Assembly (NCBI RefSeq): GCF_021083185.1
Contig: NZ_JAIGQB010000010.1
Span: 82,868 to 146,867, forward strand
Reading direction: 5' to 3'
DNA: 64,000 nucleotides
Source of the DNA: Nocardioides furvisabuli
GTDB lineage: Bacteria; Actinomycetota; Actinomycetes; Propionibacteriales; Nocardioidaceae
A program made the translations under genes and the position numbers. The notes beneath the pieces were generated by a model. It made no database searches. It worked only from the letters and a program-made list of their open reading frames with translations, and was not told the DNA's origin. Below are positions 12,661 to 21,407 of this stretch, piece by piece. Within the stretch, counting starts at the first letter, position 1; every line of letters starts with the position of its first letter.

Positions 12661-13899
12661 TCAGAGCGAGAGGCCCAGCGTCGCGTCGAGCAGGCGGTGG
12701 ATGGTCCCCGCCGCCTCACGGTCGGCAATCTCGGCGAGCCCGGTCGTGCCGAGGGTGGCCTCGACCCACTCCTGCACGGCGGCCACCGCGGTCGGGGCGT
12801 CGAGGTCGTCGGCCAGGGCGGCCAGGACGCGCTCCACGACAGGAGCGGAGTCCGCACCGGCACCGAGGGCCAGCGCGCGGCGCCAGGTGGCGAGGGTGTC
12901 GACGGCGTCCCAGAGCTGGTCGTCGGTCCACTCCCAGTCGCTGCGGTAGTGGTGGCGCAGCAGCACCAGCCGGATCGCCATCGGGTCGACCTCGCTCATC
13001 CGCAGCGCGGACACGAAGACGAGGTTGCCCTTGGACTTCGACATCTTCTCGCCGTCGTAGGCGACCATCCCGGCGTGGGAGTACGCGCGGGCGAATCGCT
13101 CACCGGGGTGGGCCACCTGGGCGTGGCCGGCCGACATCTCGTGGTGCGGGAAGACCAGGTCGCTGCCGCCGCCCTGGACGTCGAAGGCGGTGCCGAGGTG
13201 GTCGAGGGCGATCGCGGTGCACTCGACGTGCCAGCCGGGGCGTCCCGGGCCCCACGGGCTCTCCCAGGCGGGCTCGCCCGGCCGCTCCGCGCGCCACAGC
13301 AGGCAGTCGAGCGGGTCCTTCTTCCCCGCGCGGTCGGGGTCGCCGCCGCGCTCGGGGAAGATCGCGACCATCGCGTCGCGGTCGAGTCCGGAGACCGAGC
13401 CGTAGGCGTCGTCGGCGGTCACGGAGAAGTAGAGGTCGTCGTCGACGCGGTAGACCGCGCCCGCCTCGTCGAGGCGCTCGATGAGCGTGATGACCTGCGG
13501 GATCGACTCGACGGCGCCGATGTAGTGCGCCGGGGGGAGGACCCGCAGCGCCTCCATGTCGTCGCGGAAGAGCTGCGTCTCGCGCTCGGCCAGCTCGACC
13601 CAGTCGACGTTGACCTTCGCGGCGCGCTCGAGGAGCGGGTCGTCGACGTCGGTGACGTTCTGGACGTAGGTGACGTCGTGGCCTGCGTTGCGCCACGCCC
13701 GGTGGAGCAGGTCGAAGCCGACGTAGGTCGCGGCGTGGCCCATGTGGGTGGCGTCGTAGGGCGTGATGCCGCAGACGTAGAGGCGGGCCGGACCCTCGGG
13801 ACGGGTCTCGACGAGGGCGCCGGTGGCGGTGTCGTGCACGCGCACCACCGGGCCCGTCACGGGCAGTCGGGGAACGTCGGGGGACGACCAGGCACGCAT
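12661..13899 (-). CDS. mshC: Mycothiol biosynthesis cysteine ligase MshC
   Basis: 412-residue ligase joining L-cysteine to glucosaminyl-inositol (GlcN-Ins) with ATP, the third enzymatic step of mycothiol synthesis. It is a cysteinyl-tRNA synthetase paralogue: YVCGITPYDATHMGHAATYV (HIGH region, with a zinc/substrate Cys), zinc ligands in GWHVECTAIA and GGSDLVFPHHE, and the KMSKS loop as GEKMSKSKGN. Length and the lack of an anticodon-binding tail separate it from CysS. The start is ATG at 13899 with TAGGGT at 13906-13911, six bases upstream, indicating a leaderless transcript. The neighbouring SCO1664-like, DUF3090 and phosphomutase genes form the conserved actinobacterial mshC surroundings. 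Confidence 0.95.
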   Translation of the reverse strand: MRAWSSPDVPRLPVTGPVVRVHDTATGALVETRPEGPARLYVCGITPYDATHMGHAATYVGFDLLHRAWRNAGHDVTYVQNVTDVDDPLLERAAKVNVDWVELAERETQLFRDDMEALRVLPPAHYIGAVESIPQVITLIERLDEAGAVYRVDDDLYFSVTADDAYGSVSGLDRDAMVAIFPERGGDPDRAGKKDPLDCLLWRAERPGEPAWESPWGPGRPGWHVECTAIALDHLGTAFDVQGGGSDLVFPHHEMSAGHAQVAHPGERFARAYSHAGMVAYDGEKMSKSKGNLVFVSALRMSEVDPMAIRLVLLRHHYRSDWEWTDDQLWDAVDTLATWRRALALGAGADSAPVVERVLAALADDLDAPTAVAAVQEWVEATLGTTGLAEIADREAAGTIHRLLDATLGLSL

Positions 13900-14012
13900 G
13901 TCATGACCCTAGCGGGGCGCGAGGAACGAGCGCACAGCGTGGGTCAGGAGGTTGAGCAAGCGCGCGGGCGAGCCTGCGAGCTCGCGACCGCGCGTCGAAA
14001 CCCGGGAAGATC

Positions 14013-14789
14013 TCAAAACGGCGGCCAGGGGATGACGGGGTACGACGACGTGGCCGGGCCCGGGAACTCGCCGCGGGCCAGCAGCCGCTCGACGCGGCTC
14101 ACGGTCATCGCCACCTCGGCCTCGGCCAGCAGGTCGGAGAGCGTGACGCCGAGCGGCCCGGCGAGGGCGGCGGCGAGGCGCCGCAGCCCGGATGCCTCGT
14201 CGTCGGTGATCGGCTCGCCCACCCAGCCCCACAGGACCGTGCGGAGCTTGTGCTCGAGGTGGAAGGTCAGCCCGTGGTCCACGCCGTGGCGGTGGCCGTC
14301 GGGCATCGGCAGGACGTGGCCGCCCTTGCGGTCGGCGTTGTTGACCACCACGTCGAGGAGCGCCATCCGCCGCAGCGCGGGGGTGTCCTCGTGGACCAGC
14401 GCGACGGGCTGGTCGTGGGCGTCGAGGCCGTCGAAGACGTGGCGGTAGCCGTCGGGCAGCTCGCCCTCGGCGACGATGTCGACCGGCGCCTGCTCCTCGT
14501 CCTCCTCGCGCCACAGCTGCACCATGCCCGGGCCGTGCGGTCCGTCGCCGAGGACGGTCGGCGGCACGATGTCCCAGCCGAGCGCCTCCGAGACGGCGTA
14601 CGACGCGACCTCGCGCGCTGCGAGCGTGTGGTCGGGGAAGTCCCACAGCGGGCGCTCCCCCGCAACCGGCTTGTAGACCACGCGCACCCCGCCGAGCTCA
14701 CCGACGAAGGTGGCGTTGGAGGCGGGCAGGACGCGCCCGTGCAGCGTCAGCTCCCCCGTGGGGAAGCCCTCGGGCAGGTCAGGGGTCAC
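14013..14789 (-). CDS. SCO1664 family, phosphatidylinositol-kinase-like protein
   Basis: About 258 residues from the GTG at 14789; a longer frame to 14846 would overlap the DUF3090 gene much more. The fold signature resembles PI3/PI4-kinases and HipA: VVYKP carries the candidate nucleotide Lys, LLDVVVNNADRKGGHVL the catalytic-loop Asp, and VDHGLTF the metal-binding Asp. The family is widespread in actinobacteria and unassigned. The GTG overlaps the stop of the upstream DUF3090 gene by 11 bases, so the two are translationally coupled; mshC follows downstream. Kinase activity and a link to thiol metabolism are inference. Confidence 0.72.
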   Translation of the reverse strand: MTPDLPEGFPTGELTLHGRVLPASNATFVGELGGVRVVYKPVAGERPLWDFPDHTLAAREVASYAVSEALGWDIVPPTVLGDGPHGPGMVQLWREEDEEQAPVDIVAEGELPDGYRHVFDGLDAHDQPVALVHEDTPALRRMALLDVVVNNADRKGGHVLPMPDGHRHGVDHGLTFHLEHKLRTVLWGWVGEPITDDEASGLRRLAAALAGPLGVTLSDLLAEAEVAMTVSRVERLLARGEFPGPATSSYPVIPWPPF

Positions 14790-15363
14790 GGCGCCGGAAG
14801 CCGTTGGCGCGCACGCACAGGTGACCGTCGGGGTCGACGGGCTCACCGCAGAACGGGCAGTCCGGCCGGCCCGCGCCGATCACCGAGCGGGACCGCTCGA
14901 CGAACGAGCGAGCGGCGGCGGCGGTGATGCGGACGAGGAAGATCTCCTCGGGCTCCGGCTCCAGCAGGTCCTCGAGGTCCTCCTGGAGCTGCTCGGGCGA
15001 CACGACGGCCGCCTCGGTGAAGGGGAACACCTCGATCACCACGCGCTCGTCGGTGCCGTCCCACGACAGCGTCATGGTGCCGGCGCGGAACTCCTCCTGG
15101 ATCGGCTGCTCGAGCGGCCGGCCGTCGACCATGTCCCGCGGAGCGATCGCGGGGATCAGGAGCTCGCCGCCGGCCGCGCGCATGAGCTCGTCGAGGAGCT
15201 CGTCGATGCGCTCGGCGAGGGCCGCCACCTGCTGCTTCTCCAACGACACGCTGACCAGCCGGGTGCCTTCGCGGGCCTGGAGGAAGAAGGTGCGCTGGCC
15301 GGGTTCGCCAACGGTGCCGGCGACGAAGCGCTCGGGCGGGTCGAAGCGGTGCACGACAGGCAT
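14779..15363 (-). CDS. DUF3090 family protein
   Basis: 194-residue conserved actinobacterial protein of unknown function. The N-terminus PVVHRFDPPERFVAGTVGEP and QRTFFLQAREG are typical. At the C-terminus CPFCGEPVDPDGHLC supplies three closely spaced Cys and one His, a probable zinc ribbon. Start choice: an in-frame GTG at 15372 overlaps a TAGGGT -10 hexamer (15371-15376), whereas ATG at 15363 lies seven bases after it, so ATG is taken as a leaderless start. The first two bases of that hexamer (TA) plus its G also form the TAG stop of the upstream phosphomutase gene. Confidence 0.82.
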   Translation of the reverse strand: MPVVHRFDPPERFVAGTVGEPGQRTFFLQAREGTRLVSVSLEKQQVAALAERIDELLDELMRAAGGELLIPAIAPRDMVDGRPLEQPIQEEFRAGTMTLSWDGTDERVVIEVFPFTEAAVVSPEQLQEDLEDLLEPEPEEIFLVRITAAAARSFVERSRSVIGAGRPDCPFCGEPVDPDGHLCVRANGFRRRDP

Positions 15364-15373
15364 GTCACTCACC

Positions 15374-16105
15374 CTAGGACGTCGCTGTCTGGGCCTCGGG
15401 GGTGGCCTGCGGGCCCGCGCCGCCTCCGACCGCAGCGTCGCTGCTGCGGCGTCGACGGGACTTCCTCGGCGGCGTCAGCCACGACAGGTCCCCGGCGTGG
15501 GTGTTCGTGCCGAGGACGAAGGGGCGCGCATCGGTGTAGCGCACGATCGAGACCGACGCGGGGTCGACGTGGATGCGCTGGAAGAGGTCGAGGTGGGTGC
15601 CGAGGGCGTCGGCGAGGATCGACTTGATGACGTCACCGTGGCTCACGGCCAGCCAGACGGCGTCGTCGCCGTGCTCGGCCGAGACCCGCGCGTCGTGGCG
15701 TCGGATCGCCGCGACCGCCCGGTCCTGCATGGCGCGCATCGACTCCCCGCCGGGGAAGGTCGCGGCTGACGGCTGCGTCTGGACGGTCCTCCAGAGCTTC
15801 TCCTTGGTCAGGTCCTTCAGCGCCCGGCCCTGCCACTCGCCGTAGTCGCACTCGGAGAGCTGCTTGTCGGTGCTGGCCCGCAGCGGCGTGGCCTGGGGGC
15901 GGGTGACCTCGCGGCACGTCTCGCGGCAGCGCTCGAGCGGGCTCGTGACGGCTGCGGCGAGGCGTACGCCCGCCAGCCGCTCCCCCACCGCGACGGCCTG
16001 TTCCACGCCGGCGTCGTCGAGGTGCACGCCGGGCAGGCGCCCGGCCAGGACGCCGGTCGCGTTGGCGGTCGAACGACCGTGTCGGACGAGGATGACGGTG
16101 GCCAC
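15374..16105 (-). CDS. Histidine phosphatase / MSMEG_4193-type phosphomutase family
   Basis: About 243 residues. Phosphoglycerate-mutase superfamily member: ILVRHGRSTAN holds the phospho-accepting His, SPLERCRETC the second Arg region, GEWQGRALKDL the catalytic Glu, and WLAVSHGDVIKSILAD the second His. The C-terminus is a low-complexity tail rich in Arg, Ser, Ala and Gly. The start is the GTG at 16105 with TAGGGT at 16113-16118, seven bases upstream (leaderless); an ATG at 16123 would put the start inside the promoter. Family members near mshC are conserved (compare Rv2135c, from memory). The substrate is unproven. Confidence 0.82.
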   Translation of the reverse strand: MATVILVRHGRSTANATGVLAGRLPGVHLDDAGVEQAVAVGERLAGVRLAAAVTSPLERCRETCREVTRPQATPLRASTDKQLSECDYGEWQGRALKDLTKEKLWRTVQTQPSAATFPGGESMRAMQDRAVAAIRRHDARVSAEHGDDAVWLAVSHGDVIKSILADALGTHLDLFQRIHVDPASVSIVRYTDARPFVLGTNTHAGDLSWLTPPRKSRRRRSSDAAVGGGAGPQATPEAQTATS

Positions 16106-16148
16106 GCCAGCGACCCTAGCCAAGACGGGGTAGGACTAGCCTGACCGC

Positions 16149-17150
16149 GTGATCGTGGACAACGCCCTCTACCACCGGGGCAGGCGGGTGCCCCTCGGCG
16201 AGGGCGACCAGAGCCTGGGCCACGCACGCGTTCCGTGTGCGCCGGGCGACTTCCAGTGGATCGGCATCCACGACCCCAGCCCCGACGAGCTCGAGCTCAT
16301 CGCCGACACCTTCGACCTGCACCCGCTGGCGGTCGAGGACGCGGGCGACTCCCACCAGCGCCCGAAGGTCGAGCACTACGGCGACACGCTCTTCCTGGTC
16401 CTCAAGACGCTCTGGTACGTCGACGAGGAGGACGCGGTCGAGACCGGTGAGATCAACATGTTCGTCGGCGCCGACTTCGTGGTGACCGTCCGCCACGGCG
16501 AGGGGATCGACCTCGCGGACTCCCGCAAGGACCTCGAGGAACGGGCGCAGGTGCTCGAGCACGGTCCGATGGGCGTCATGTACGCCGTCTGCGACCGGGT
16601 GGTCGACGAGTACGAGCGGGTCGGCGCGGCGCTGGAGGAGGACGTCGACGAGGTGGAGGAGTCGGTCTTCTCCCCCGCCCGCACCGACGACGCGAACCGC
16701 ATCTACGTCCTGAAGCGCGAGATCGCCGAGGTGCGCCGCGCGGTGATGCCGCTGCGCGAGCCGATGCGCAAGTTCTCGATGCACTCCGACACCGTCCCGA
16801 CGATCCGCACCCCCGTCCCGATCACGGCCGAGACCGCGACCTACTTCCGCGACGTCTCCGACCACCTCCAGCGGGTCTCGGAGGTGATCGACAGCCTCGA
16901 CATCCTGCTGTCGACGGCCTTCGACGGCCACCTGGCACGCATCTCGGTGCAGCAGAACGAAGACATGCGCAAGATCTCCGCCGGCGCCGCCCTCGTCGTC
17001 GTGCCGACCCTGATCGCCGGGATCTACGGCATGAACTTCGACCACATGCCCGAGCTGCACTGGACCTACGGCTACCCGTTCGCGATGGCACTGATGGCCG
17101 GGGTCGCGGCGGGGTTGTTCGCCCTGTTCAAGAAGTCCGGGTGGCTGTGA
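16149..17150 (+). CDS. corA: CorA-like magnesium/cobalt channel
   Basis: 333-residue divalent-cation channel subunit of the CorA family. The soluble N-terminal domain (1-270) includes HPLAVEDAGDSHQRPKVEHY and an acidic coiled region (ALEEDVDEVEESVF). Two C-terminal membrane segments follow, the first ending in the YGMN signature (IAGIYGMNFDHMPEL). The GTG start at 16149 has TAGCCT at 16137-16142, six bases upstream, and no ribosome binding site, so the mRNA is probably leaderless. It is divergent from the phosphomutase and overlaps the MFS gene by ten bases, so the two are co-expressed. Confidence 0.9.
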   Translation: MIVDNALYHRGRRVPLGEGDQSLGHARVPCAPGDFQWIGIHDPSPDELELIADTFDLHPLAVEDAGDSHQRPKVEHYGDTLFLVLKTLWYVDEEDAVETGEINMFVGADFVVTVRHGEGIDLADSRKDLEERAQVLEHGPMGVMYAVCDRVVDEYERVGAALEEDVDEVEESVFSPARTDDANRIYVLKREIAEVRRAVMPLREPMRKFSMHSDTVPTIRTPVPITAETATYFRDVSDHLQRVSEVIDSLDILLSTAFDGHLARISVQQNEDMRKISAGAALVVVPTLIAGIYGMNFDHMPELHWTYGYPFAMALMAGVAAGLFALFKKSGWL

Positions 17151-18382
17151 CGCCTCCGTCCCCGACGGCTTGGCGGGTGGTGTGGTGGTTCGGCTTCGTC
17201 AGCCTGACCGCCGACATGGTCTACGAGGGTGCCCGCTCGGTCTACGGACCGCTGCTGGCCGCGCTGGGGGCCTCGGCGGTCGTCGTCGGCCTCGTCACGG
17301 GAGCCGGCGAGGCGGTCGCGCTCGTGCTGCGGCTGGCCTTCGGCCCGATCGCGGACCGCACCGGGCGCTACTGGACGCTGACGATCGTCGGCTACGGGCT
17401 GACCGCGATCTGCGTTCCGCTGCTCGCGATCGCTCCACGACTCGGCGTCGCGGGGCTCGGCTTCGCCACGACGATGATCCTGCTCGAGCGGCTCGGCAAG
17501 GCGGTCCGCTCGCCCTCGAAGTCGGCGCTGCTGGCGCAGGCGGCGAGCGGGGTCGGGCGCGGGCGCGGGTTCGGCGTCCACAAGGCCCTCGACCAGGTCG
17601 GCGCGTTCGCCGGCCCGCTGGTGGTCGCGGGTGCGGTGGCGATCAGCTCGCTCTGGGCCGGGATGGCGGTGCTGGCCGTGCCGGGGGCGATCGCGATGGT
17701 CCTGCTCCTCGCGCTGCGGCGTCGGGTGCCCGACCCGGGCGTGTACGACGTCGCGCCCGCCCCGGCGGCGCGTCCGGGTGTCGGCGAGCGACGGGGCTGG
17801 TGGGCCGAGGCCGTCGGAGCCGGGCTGTCCGGCGACTTCTTCCGCTACGCGGTCGCCGCGTCGCTGACGACCGGTGCGCTCGTCACCTTCGGCATCATCG
17901 GCTACCACCTGACGGTGGAGGGGCTGGTGCCGGTTGCTGCCGTCCCGGTGCTCTACGCCGCCGCGATGGGGGTGGAAGCCGTGGCAGCCCTGGTCGTCGG
18001 CGCCGTGTACGACCGCGCCGGCCCCCGCGTGCTGCTGCTCGTCCCGTTCCTCGTGGCCCTGGTCCCCGCCCTGGCGCTCGGCTCGGCGCTGGTGGCGGTG
18101 CTCGCCGGCGTCCTCGCCTGGGGAGTCGCCCAGGGCGTGCAGGACTCGACGGTCAAGGCCGTGGTGGCAGACCTCGTCGAGGCGCCGCGCCGCGCGACGG
18201 CGTACGGAGTCTTCGCGGGGATCCAGGGGCTGCTCGCCATCGTCGGCGGCGTGGGTGCCGGTTGGCTCTACGAGCGCTCGCTGGTCGCGCTGGTGGTCGT
18301 CGTGGCGCTCACCCAGCTGGTGGCGCTGGGACTGCTGGTCGAGACGTTCAGGCGCTCAGCACGCCTGCACCGAGCAGGATGA
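17141..18382 (+). CDS. MFS transporter
   Basis: 413-residue membrane protein with about twelve hydrophobic segments. The cytoplasmic signature after segment 2 is FGPIADRTGRYW, and its counterpart in the second half is VGAVYDRAGPRVLLL. LGKAVRSPSKSALLAQ lies in the first half. It belongs to a group of uncharacterised actinobacterial MFS permeases; substrate and direction of transport cannot be read. The GTG start lies inside the 3' end of corA (ten-base overlap). Its 3' end overlaps the 3' end of uppP on the other strand by 35 bases. Confidence 0.82.
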   Translation: MAVTPPSPTAWRVVWWFGFVSLTADMVYEGARSVYGPLLAALGASAVVVGLVTGAGEAVALVLRLAFGPIADRTGRYWTLTIVGYGLTAICVPLLAIAPRLGVAGLGFATTMILLERLGKAVRSPSKSALLAQAASGVGRGRGFGVHKALDQVGAFAGPLVVAGAVAISSLWAGMAVLAVPGAIAMVLLLALRRRVPDPGVYDVAPAPAARPGVGERRGWWAEAVGAGLSGDFFRYAVAASLTTGALVTFGIIGYHLTVEGLVPVAAVPVLYAAAMGVEAVAALVVGAVYDRAGPRVLLLVPFLVALVPALALGSALVAVLAGVLAWGVAQGVQDSTVKAVVADLVEAPRRATAYGVFAGIQGLLAIVGGVGAGWLYERSLVALVVVVALTQLVALGLLVETFRRSARLHRAG

Positions 18383-19172
18383 GCGTGCCGGCGCCCAACA
18401 GGATCCGGTAGATGACGAACGGCGTGTAGGACCGCGTGCTGACGTAGCGCAGCAGCCAGGCGATGGCGGCGTACCCGACGACGAAGGAGACGACGGTCGC
18501 GGTGATCGTCGGGCCCCAGCCGTAGGTGTTGTCGCCGTCGGGGATCTCCTGGAGCTCGAAGAGGCCCGCACCGACGACCGCCGGGATCGCCAGCAGGAAG
18601 GCGAAGCGCGTGGCGGCCTCGCGCTCGAAGCCGAGGAAGCGGCCCATCGAGATCGTGGCGCCCGAGCGCGACACTCCGGGGATGAGGGCCATGGCCTGCG
18701 CCGCCCCCATCAGCACCGCGTCCTTCATGGTGAGCTTGCCCAGCGGGCGGTCGGTGCGACCGATGCGGTCGGCGATGCCGAGCACGACGCCCAGCACGAT
18801 CAGGGTGGTGCCGATGATCCAGAGGTTGCGGAAGTCGTCCTCGATGATGTCCTTCAGCAGCACGCCGAGCACCACGATCGGCAGCGAGCCGACGATGATG
18901 TACCACCCCATCCGGGCATCGATCGTGCCGCGGTACTCGGGCTGGAAGAGCGAGCGCACCCATGCGCTGCCGATGCGCCAGATGTCCTTGCGGAAGTAGA
19001 TGAGCACCGCGAGCTCGGTGCCGATCTGGATCACGGCCGTGAAGGCGGCTCCCGGGTCGCCCCAGCCGAAGAGCTCGGGGAAGATCCGCAGGTGGGCGCT
19101 GCTCGAGATCGGCAGGAACTCCGTCAGCCCCTGGATGACGCCGAGGACCACGGCCTTGAGGAGATCGATCAC
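18348..19172 (-). CDS. uppP: Undecaprenyl-diphosphate phosphatase
   Basis: 274-residue integral membrane phosphatase that recycles undecaprenyl diphosphate to the carrier lipid used for peptidoglycan (BacA/UppP; overexpression gives bacitracin resistance). Motifs are GVIQGLTEFLPISSSAHLRI (catalytic Glu and Ser patch) and ALIPGVSRSGATISMGRFLG (conserved Arg). Start choice: the frame continues upstream for 70 residues, but the GTG at 19172 begins the family N-terminus VIDLLKAVVLG. It has TAGGCT eight bases upstream, a leaderless pattern. Linkage to the DUF3090/phosphomutase genes is common in actinobacteria. Confidence 0.93.
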   Translation of the reverse strand: MIDLLKAVVLGVIQGLTEFLPISSSAHLRIFPELFGWGDPGAAFTAVIQIGTELAVLIYFRKDIWRIGSAWVRSLFQPEYRGTIDARMGWYIIVGSLPIVVLGVLLKDIIEDDFRNLWIIGTTLIVLGVVLGIADRIGRTDRPLGKLTMKDAVLMGAAQAMALIPGVSRSGATISMGRFLGFEREAATRFAFLLAIPAVVGAGLFELQEIPDGDNTYGWGPTITATVVSFVVGYAAIAWLLRYVSTRSYTPFVIYRILLGAGTLILLGAGVLSA

Positions 19173-19236
19173 AGGGGGTGAGCCTACGGGCGAGTCACTG
19201 CCCGCCGGTGCACGCCCCGTGGCTACTCTCACCTCC

Positions 19237-20184
19237 ATGCAGCAGCGATCCGTCGGCGCCACCGGGCTCAAGGTCTCCCGTCTCGGCCTCGGCACCATGA
19301 CCTGGGGTCGCGACACCGACGAGCACGAGGCGCGCGACCAGCTCATCGCCTTCACCGCGGCCGGCGGGACCCTGCTCGACACCGCGGCCGGCTACGGCGA
19401 CGGCGCCAGCGAGGAGCTGATCGGCACCCTCATCGGCGACGTGGTCTCCCGCGACGAGGTCGTGCTGGCCACGAAGGCCGGCATCTCGCGGCGTACGGGT
19501 GAGCGGGTGACCGACACCTCGCGCGGCACCCTGCTGACCACGCTCGACGCCTCGCTCGCGCGCCTGCGGGTCGACCACGTCGACCTGTGGCAGGTGCACG
19601 TGTGGACCGACGAGACTCCGGTCGAGGAGACCCTCTCCGCGCTGGAGCTGGCCGTGTCGTCCGGCCGGGCGTCCTATGTCGGCATCTCCAACTACACCGG
19701 GTGGCAGACGGCGCAGGCCGCCACCTGGCAGCGCGCCTTCCCCGGACGTACGCCGCTCGCGTCGACCCAGGTCGAGTACTCCCTGCTGAACCGGCACGTC
19801 GAGCACGAGGTGCTGCCCGCCGCGCAGGCGCTCGGTCTCGGCGTGCTGCCGTGGTCGCCCCTCGGCCGTGGAGTGCTCACCGGCAAGTACCGCACCGGGA
19901 CGCCCTCGGACTCCCGCGCAGCCACCGAGCACTTCGCGAGGTTCGTCGGCGCCTACCTCGACGACCGCGGTCGCGGCATCGTCGAAGCCGTCGCCCGCGC
20001 GGCGGACGGCCTCGGGTGGTCGCCGCTCGAGGTGTCGCTGGCGTGGGTGCGCGACCGTCCCGGCGTCACCGCGCCGATCGTCGGCGCCCGCACCGCTGCC
20101 CAGCTCGACGGCGTGCTCGGGGTCGAGGAGCTGACGCTGCCCCCCGAGATCGTCGCCGCCCTCGACGACGTGTCCGCCGACTGA
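19237..20184 (+). CDS. Aldo/keto reductase
   Basis: 315-residue NADPH-dependent oxidoreductase with a TIM barrel. Family marks are RLGLGTMTWG, LLDTAAGYGDGASEELIG with the catalytic Asp and Tyr, the Lys in LATKAG, and the His in VDLWQVHVW. The cofactor-binding end is APIVGARTAAQLDGVLG. It resembles YajO/Tas-type reductases; the substrate is unknown. The ATG at 19237 follows TACTCT by seven bases with no Shine-Dalgarno sequence, so it is probably leaderless. It is divergent from uppP. Confidence 0.9.
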   Translation: MQQRSVGATGLKVSRLGLGTMTWGRDTDEHEARDQLIAFTAAGGTLLDTAAGYGDGASEELIGTLIGDVVSRDEVVLATKAGISRRTGERVTDTSRGTLLTTLDASLARLRVDHVDLWQVHVWTDETPVEETLSALELAVSSGRASYVGISNYTGWQTAQAATWQRAFPGRTPLASTQVEYSLLNRHVEHEVLPAAQALGLGVLPWSPLGRGVLTGKYRTGTPSDSRAATEHFARFVGAYLDDRGRGIVEAVARAADGLGWSPLEVSLAWVRDRPGVTAPIVGARTAAQLDGVLGVEELTLPPEIVAALDDVSAD

Positions 20185-20215
20185 CCGATCCCCCGAGCAG
20201 ACGGGAGAAGACCAC

Positions 20216-20443
20216 ATGGCCAGGATCCAGCGCCGTCCCCCCGGTCGGGGCATCGAGTGGGAGTACGAGACGCTCGTGCTCCCGAAGGACTTCTCGCGCA
20301 ACGTCGTGACGCGCCTGCTCGTCGATCGGGCCGAGCATGGCGGGTGGGAGCTCGACCGCCTGCGGATCGGCCACGACGGCAAGCGCCGCGTGGTGCTGCG
20401 CCGCAAGATCATCCGCCAGCGGCTGACGCTGTTCGCCGGCTGA
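20216..20443 (+). CDS. DUF5703 family small basic protein
   Basis: 75-residue basic protein (many Arg/Lys; EWEYETLVLPKDFSRNVVTR, HGGWELDRLRIGHDGKRRV). It matches the small actinobacterial DUF5703 family, whose function is unknown. A clear ribosome binding site (GGGAGAAG) lies seven bases before the ATG. It follows the aldo/keto reductase by 31 bases and is likely read from the same transcript. Confidence 0.75.
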   Translation: MARIQRRPPGRGIEWEYETLVLPKDFSRNVVTRLLVDRAEHGGWELDRLRIGHDGKRRVVLRRKIIRQRLTLFAG

Positions 20444-20544
20444 CCGCAGCGCCGGCCAGGGACGGAGCCATGGCCATCGCTCCCGACGTGTGGTCGACTG
20501 GACGGGACGGGAGCGGACGGGCCGGTCCCGGTGGAGGGAGCGCC

Positions 20545-20919
20545 ATGGCAGCCGGACGACGGCACCACACGGACCTGAGGATCCTCGAGCTGGCGGTCGA
20601 CCCGGCCGACGTCGACCGCGAGACCTATCCGGTCAGGATCCGCCTGACCCGCCCGCTGACGACGTACGAGGTGTCGGGGCTCGCCGCCATGGAGCCCGGG
20701 CTCAGCACCGACGGAGACGCGATCGTCGTCCCTGCCGCGCGGCTCGACGACGTGGCGCGGGAGTGCGACACCTGGGCGCGCCGGCTCGAGCGGGTGCAGT
20801 CACGCGCCGAGGAGCTCGAGGGCGAGGCGTGGGTCGCGGACAGCCGGCGGGTCGACGAGCAGGCGCGCCACGGTTCGCACCTGCGCAGCCAGCAGTCCGA
20901 CGACCGCGGCCTGCACTGA
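20545..20919 (+). CDS. Conserved small protein of unknown function
   Basis: 124 residues, not recognised. An N-terminal half of mixed beta/helix (TDLRILELAVDPADVDRETY) is followed by a charged helical C-terminal region (RLERVQSRAEELEGEAWVA) that may form a short coiled coil. No signal peptide, membrane segment or Cys pair. The start is chosen at ATG 20545 because GGAGGGAG lies directly upstream; an earlier in-frame ATG at 20470 would add glycine-rich sequence. Codon use is typical of its neighbours. It meets the DUF427 gene tail to tail, with 14 bases between. Confidence 0.55.
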   Translation: MAAGRRHHTDLRILELAVDPADVDRETYPVRIRLTRPLTTYEVSGLAAMEPGLSTDGDAIVVPAARLDDVARECDTWARRLERVQSRAEELEGEAWVADSRRVDEQARHGSHLRSQQSDDRGLH

Positions 20920-20933
20920 GCCCCCAGCCCCGC

Positions 20934-21398
20934 TCACCAGCCAGACGTACCGGGCGCTCCCTTGAAGGGACCGGTCACCCGTGAGGTGATCCAGCCGCCG
21001 TAGAAGTGGCCAGGTTGCGGCTCGACGACCTCGCCGTCGACCGTGCACCGGTCGACGCGTCCGGGGTAGAGCGCGACGTGGTCGACGAGCTGCTCGAAGC
21101 CCTTCGACGGCGTCGGGTAGGTCCAGGCGATCGCGGGCAGCACCTCGTCGCCGGCGACGACGTCGAGGTAGGCGGCCTGCCCCTTCCACTCGCACCAGGA
21201 GGCGCCCTCGCCCGGGCGCAGCACGCCGTCGGCGAACGCCTCGCGCGGGAGGTAGTAGGTCGGCGGGTGGCTGGTCTCCAGCACCCGCAGGCTGGTGCGG
21301 GTGTCGGCGATCACGACGCCGCCGTGGGTGACGACGACGTGCTCGCCGCTCGGGTCGACGCGGGGCGGGCGGGGATAGTCCCAGACGGACTCGGTCAT
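20934..21398 (-). CDS. DUF427 domain protein
   Basis: 154-residue DUF427 protein. Diagnostic stretches are RVLETSHPPTYYLPREAF, GASWCEWKGQAAYLDV and AIAWTYPTPSKGFEQLVDH, ending in PGHFYGGWITSRVTGPFKG. Bacterial DUF427 proteins are small beta-rich proteins of unknown role, common in actinobacteria and cyanobacteria. The start is ATG at 21398 with TAGATT at 21405-21410, six bases upstream (leaderless). The hexamer lies in the spacer just before the rpe stop. Confidence 0.85.
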   Translation of the reverse strand: MTESVWDYPRPPRVDPSGEHVVVTHGGVVIADTRTSLRVLETSHPPTYYLPREAFADGVLRPGEGASWCEWKGQAAYLDVVAGDEVLPAIAWTYPTPSKGFEQLVDHVALYPGRVDRCTVDGEVVEPQPGHFYGGWITSRVTGPFKGAPGTSGW

Positions 21399-21407
21399 GC
21401 CGCCAAT

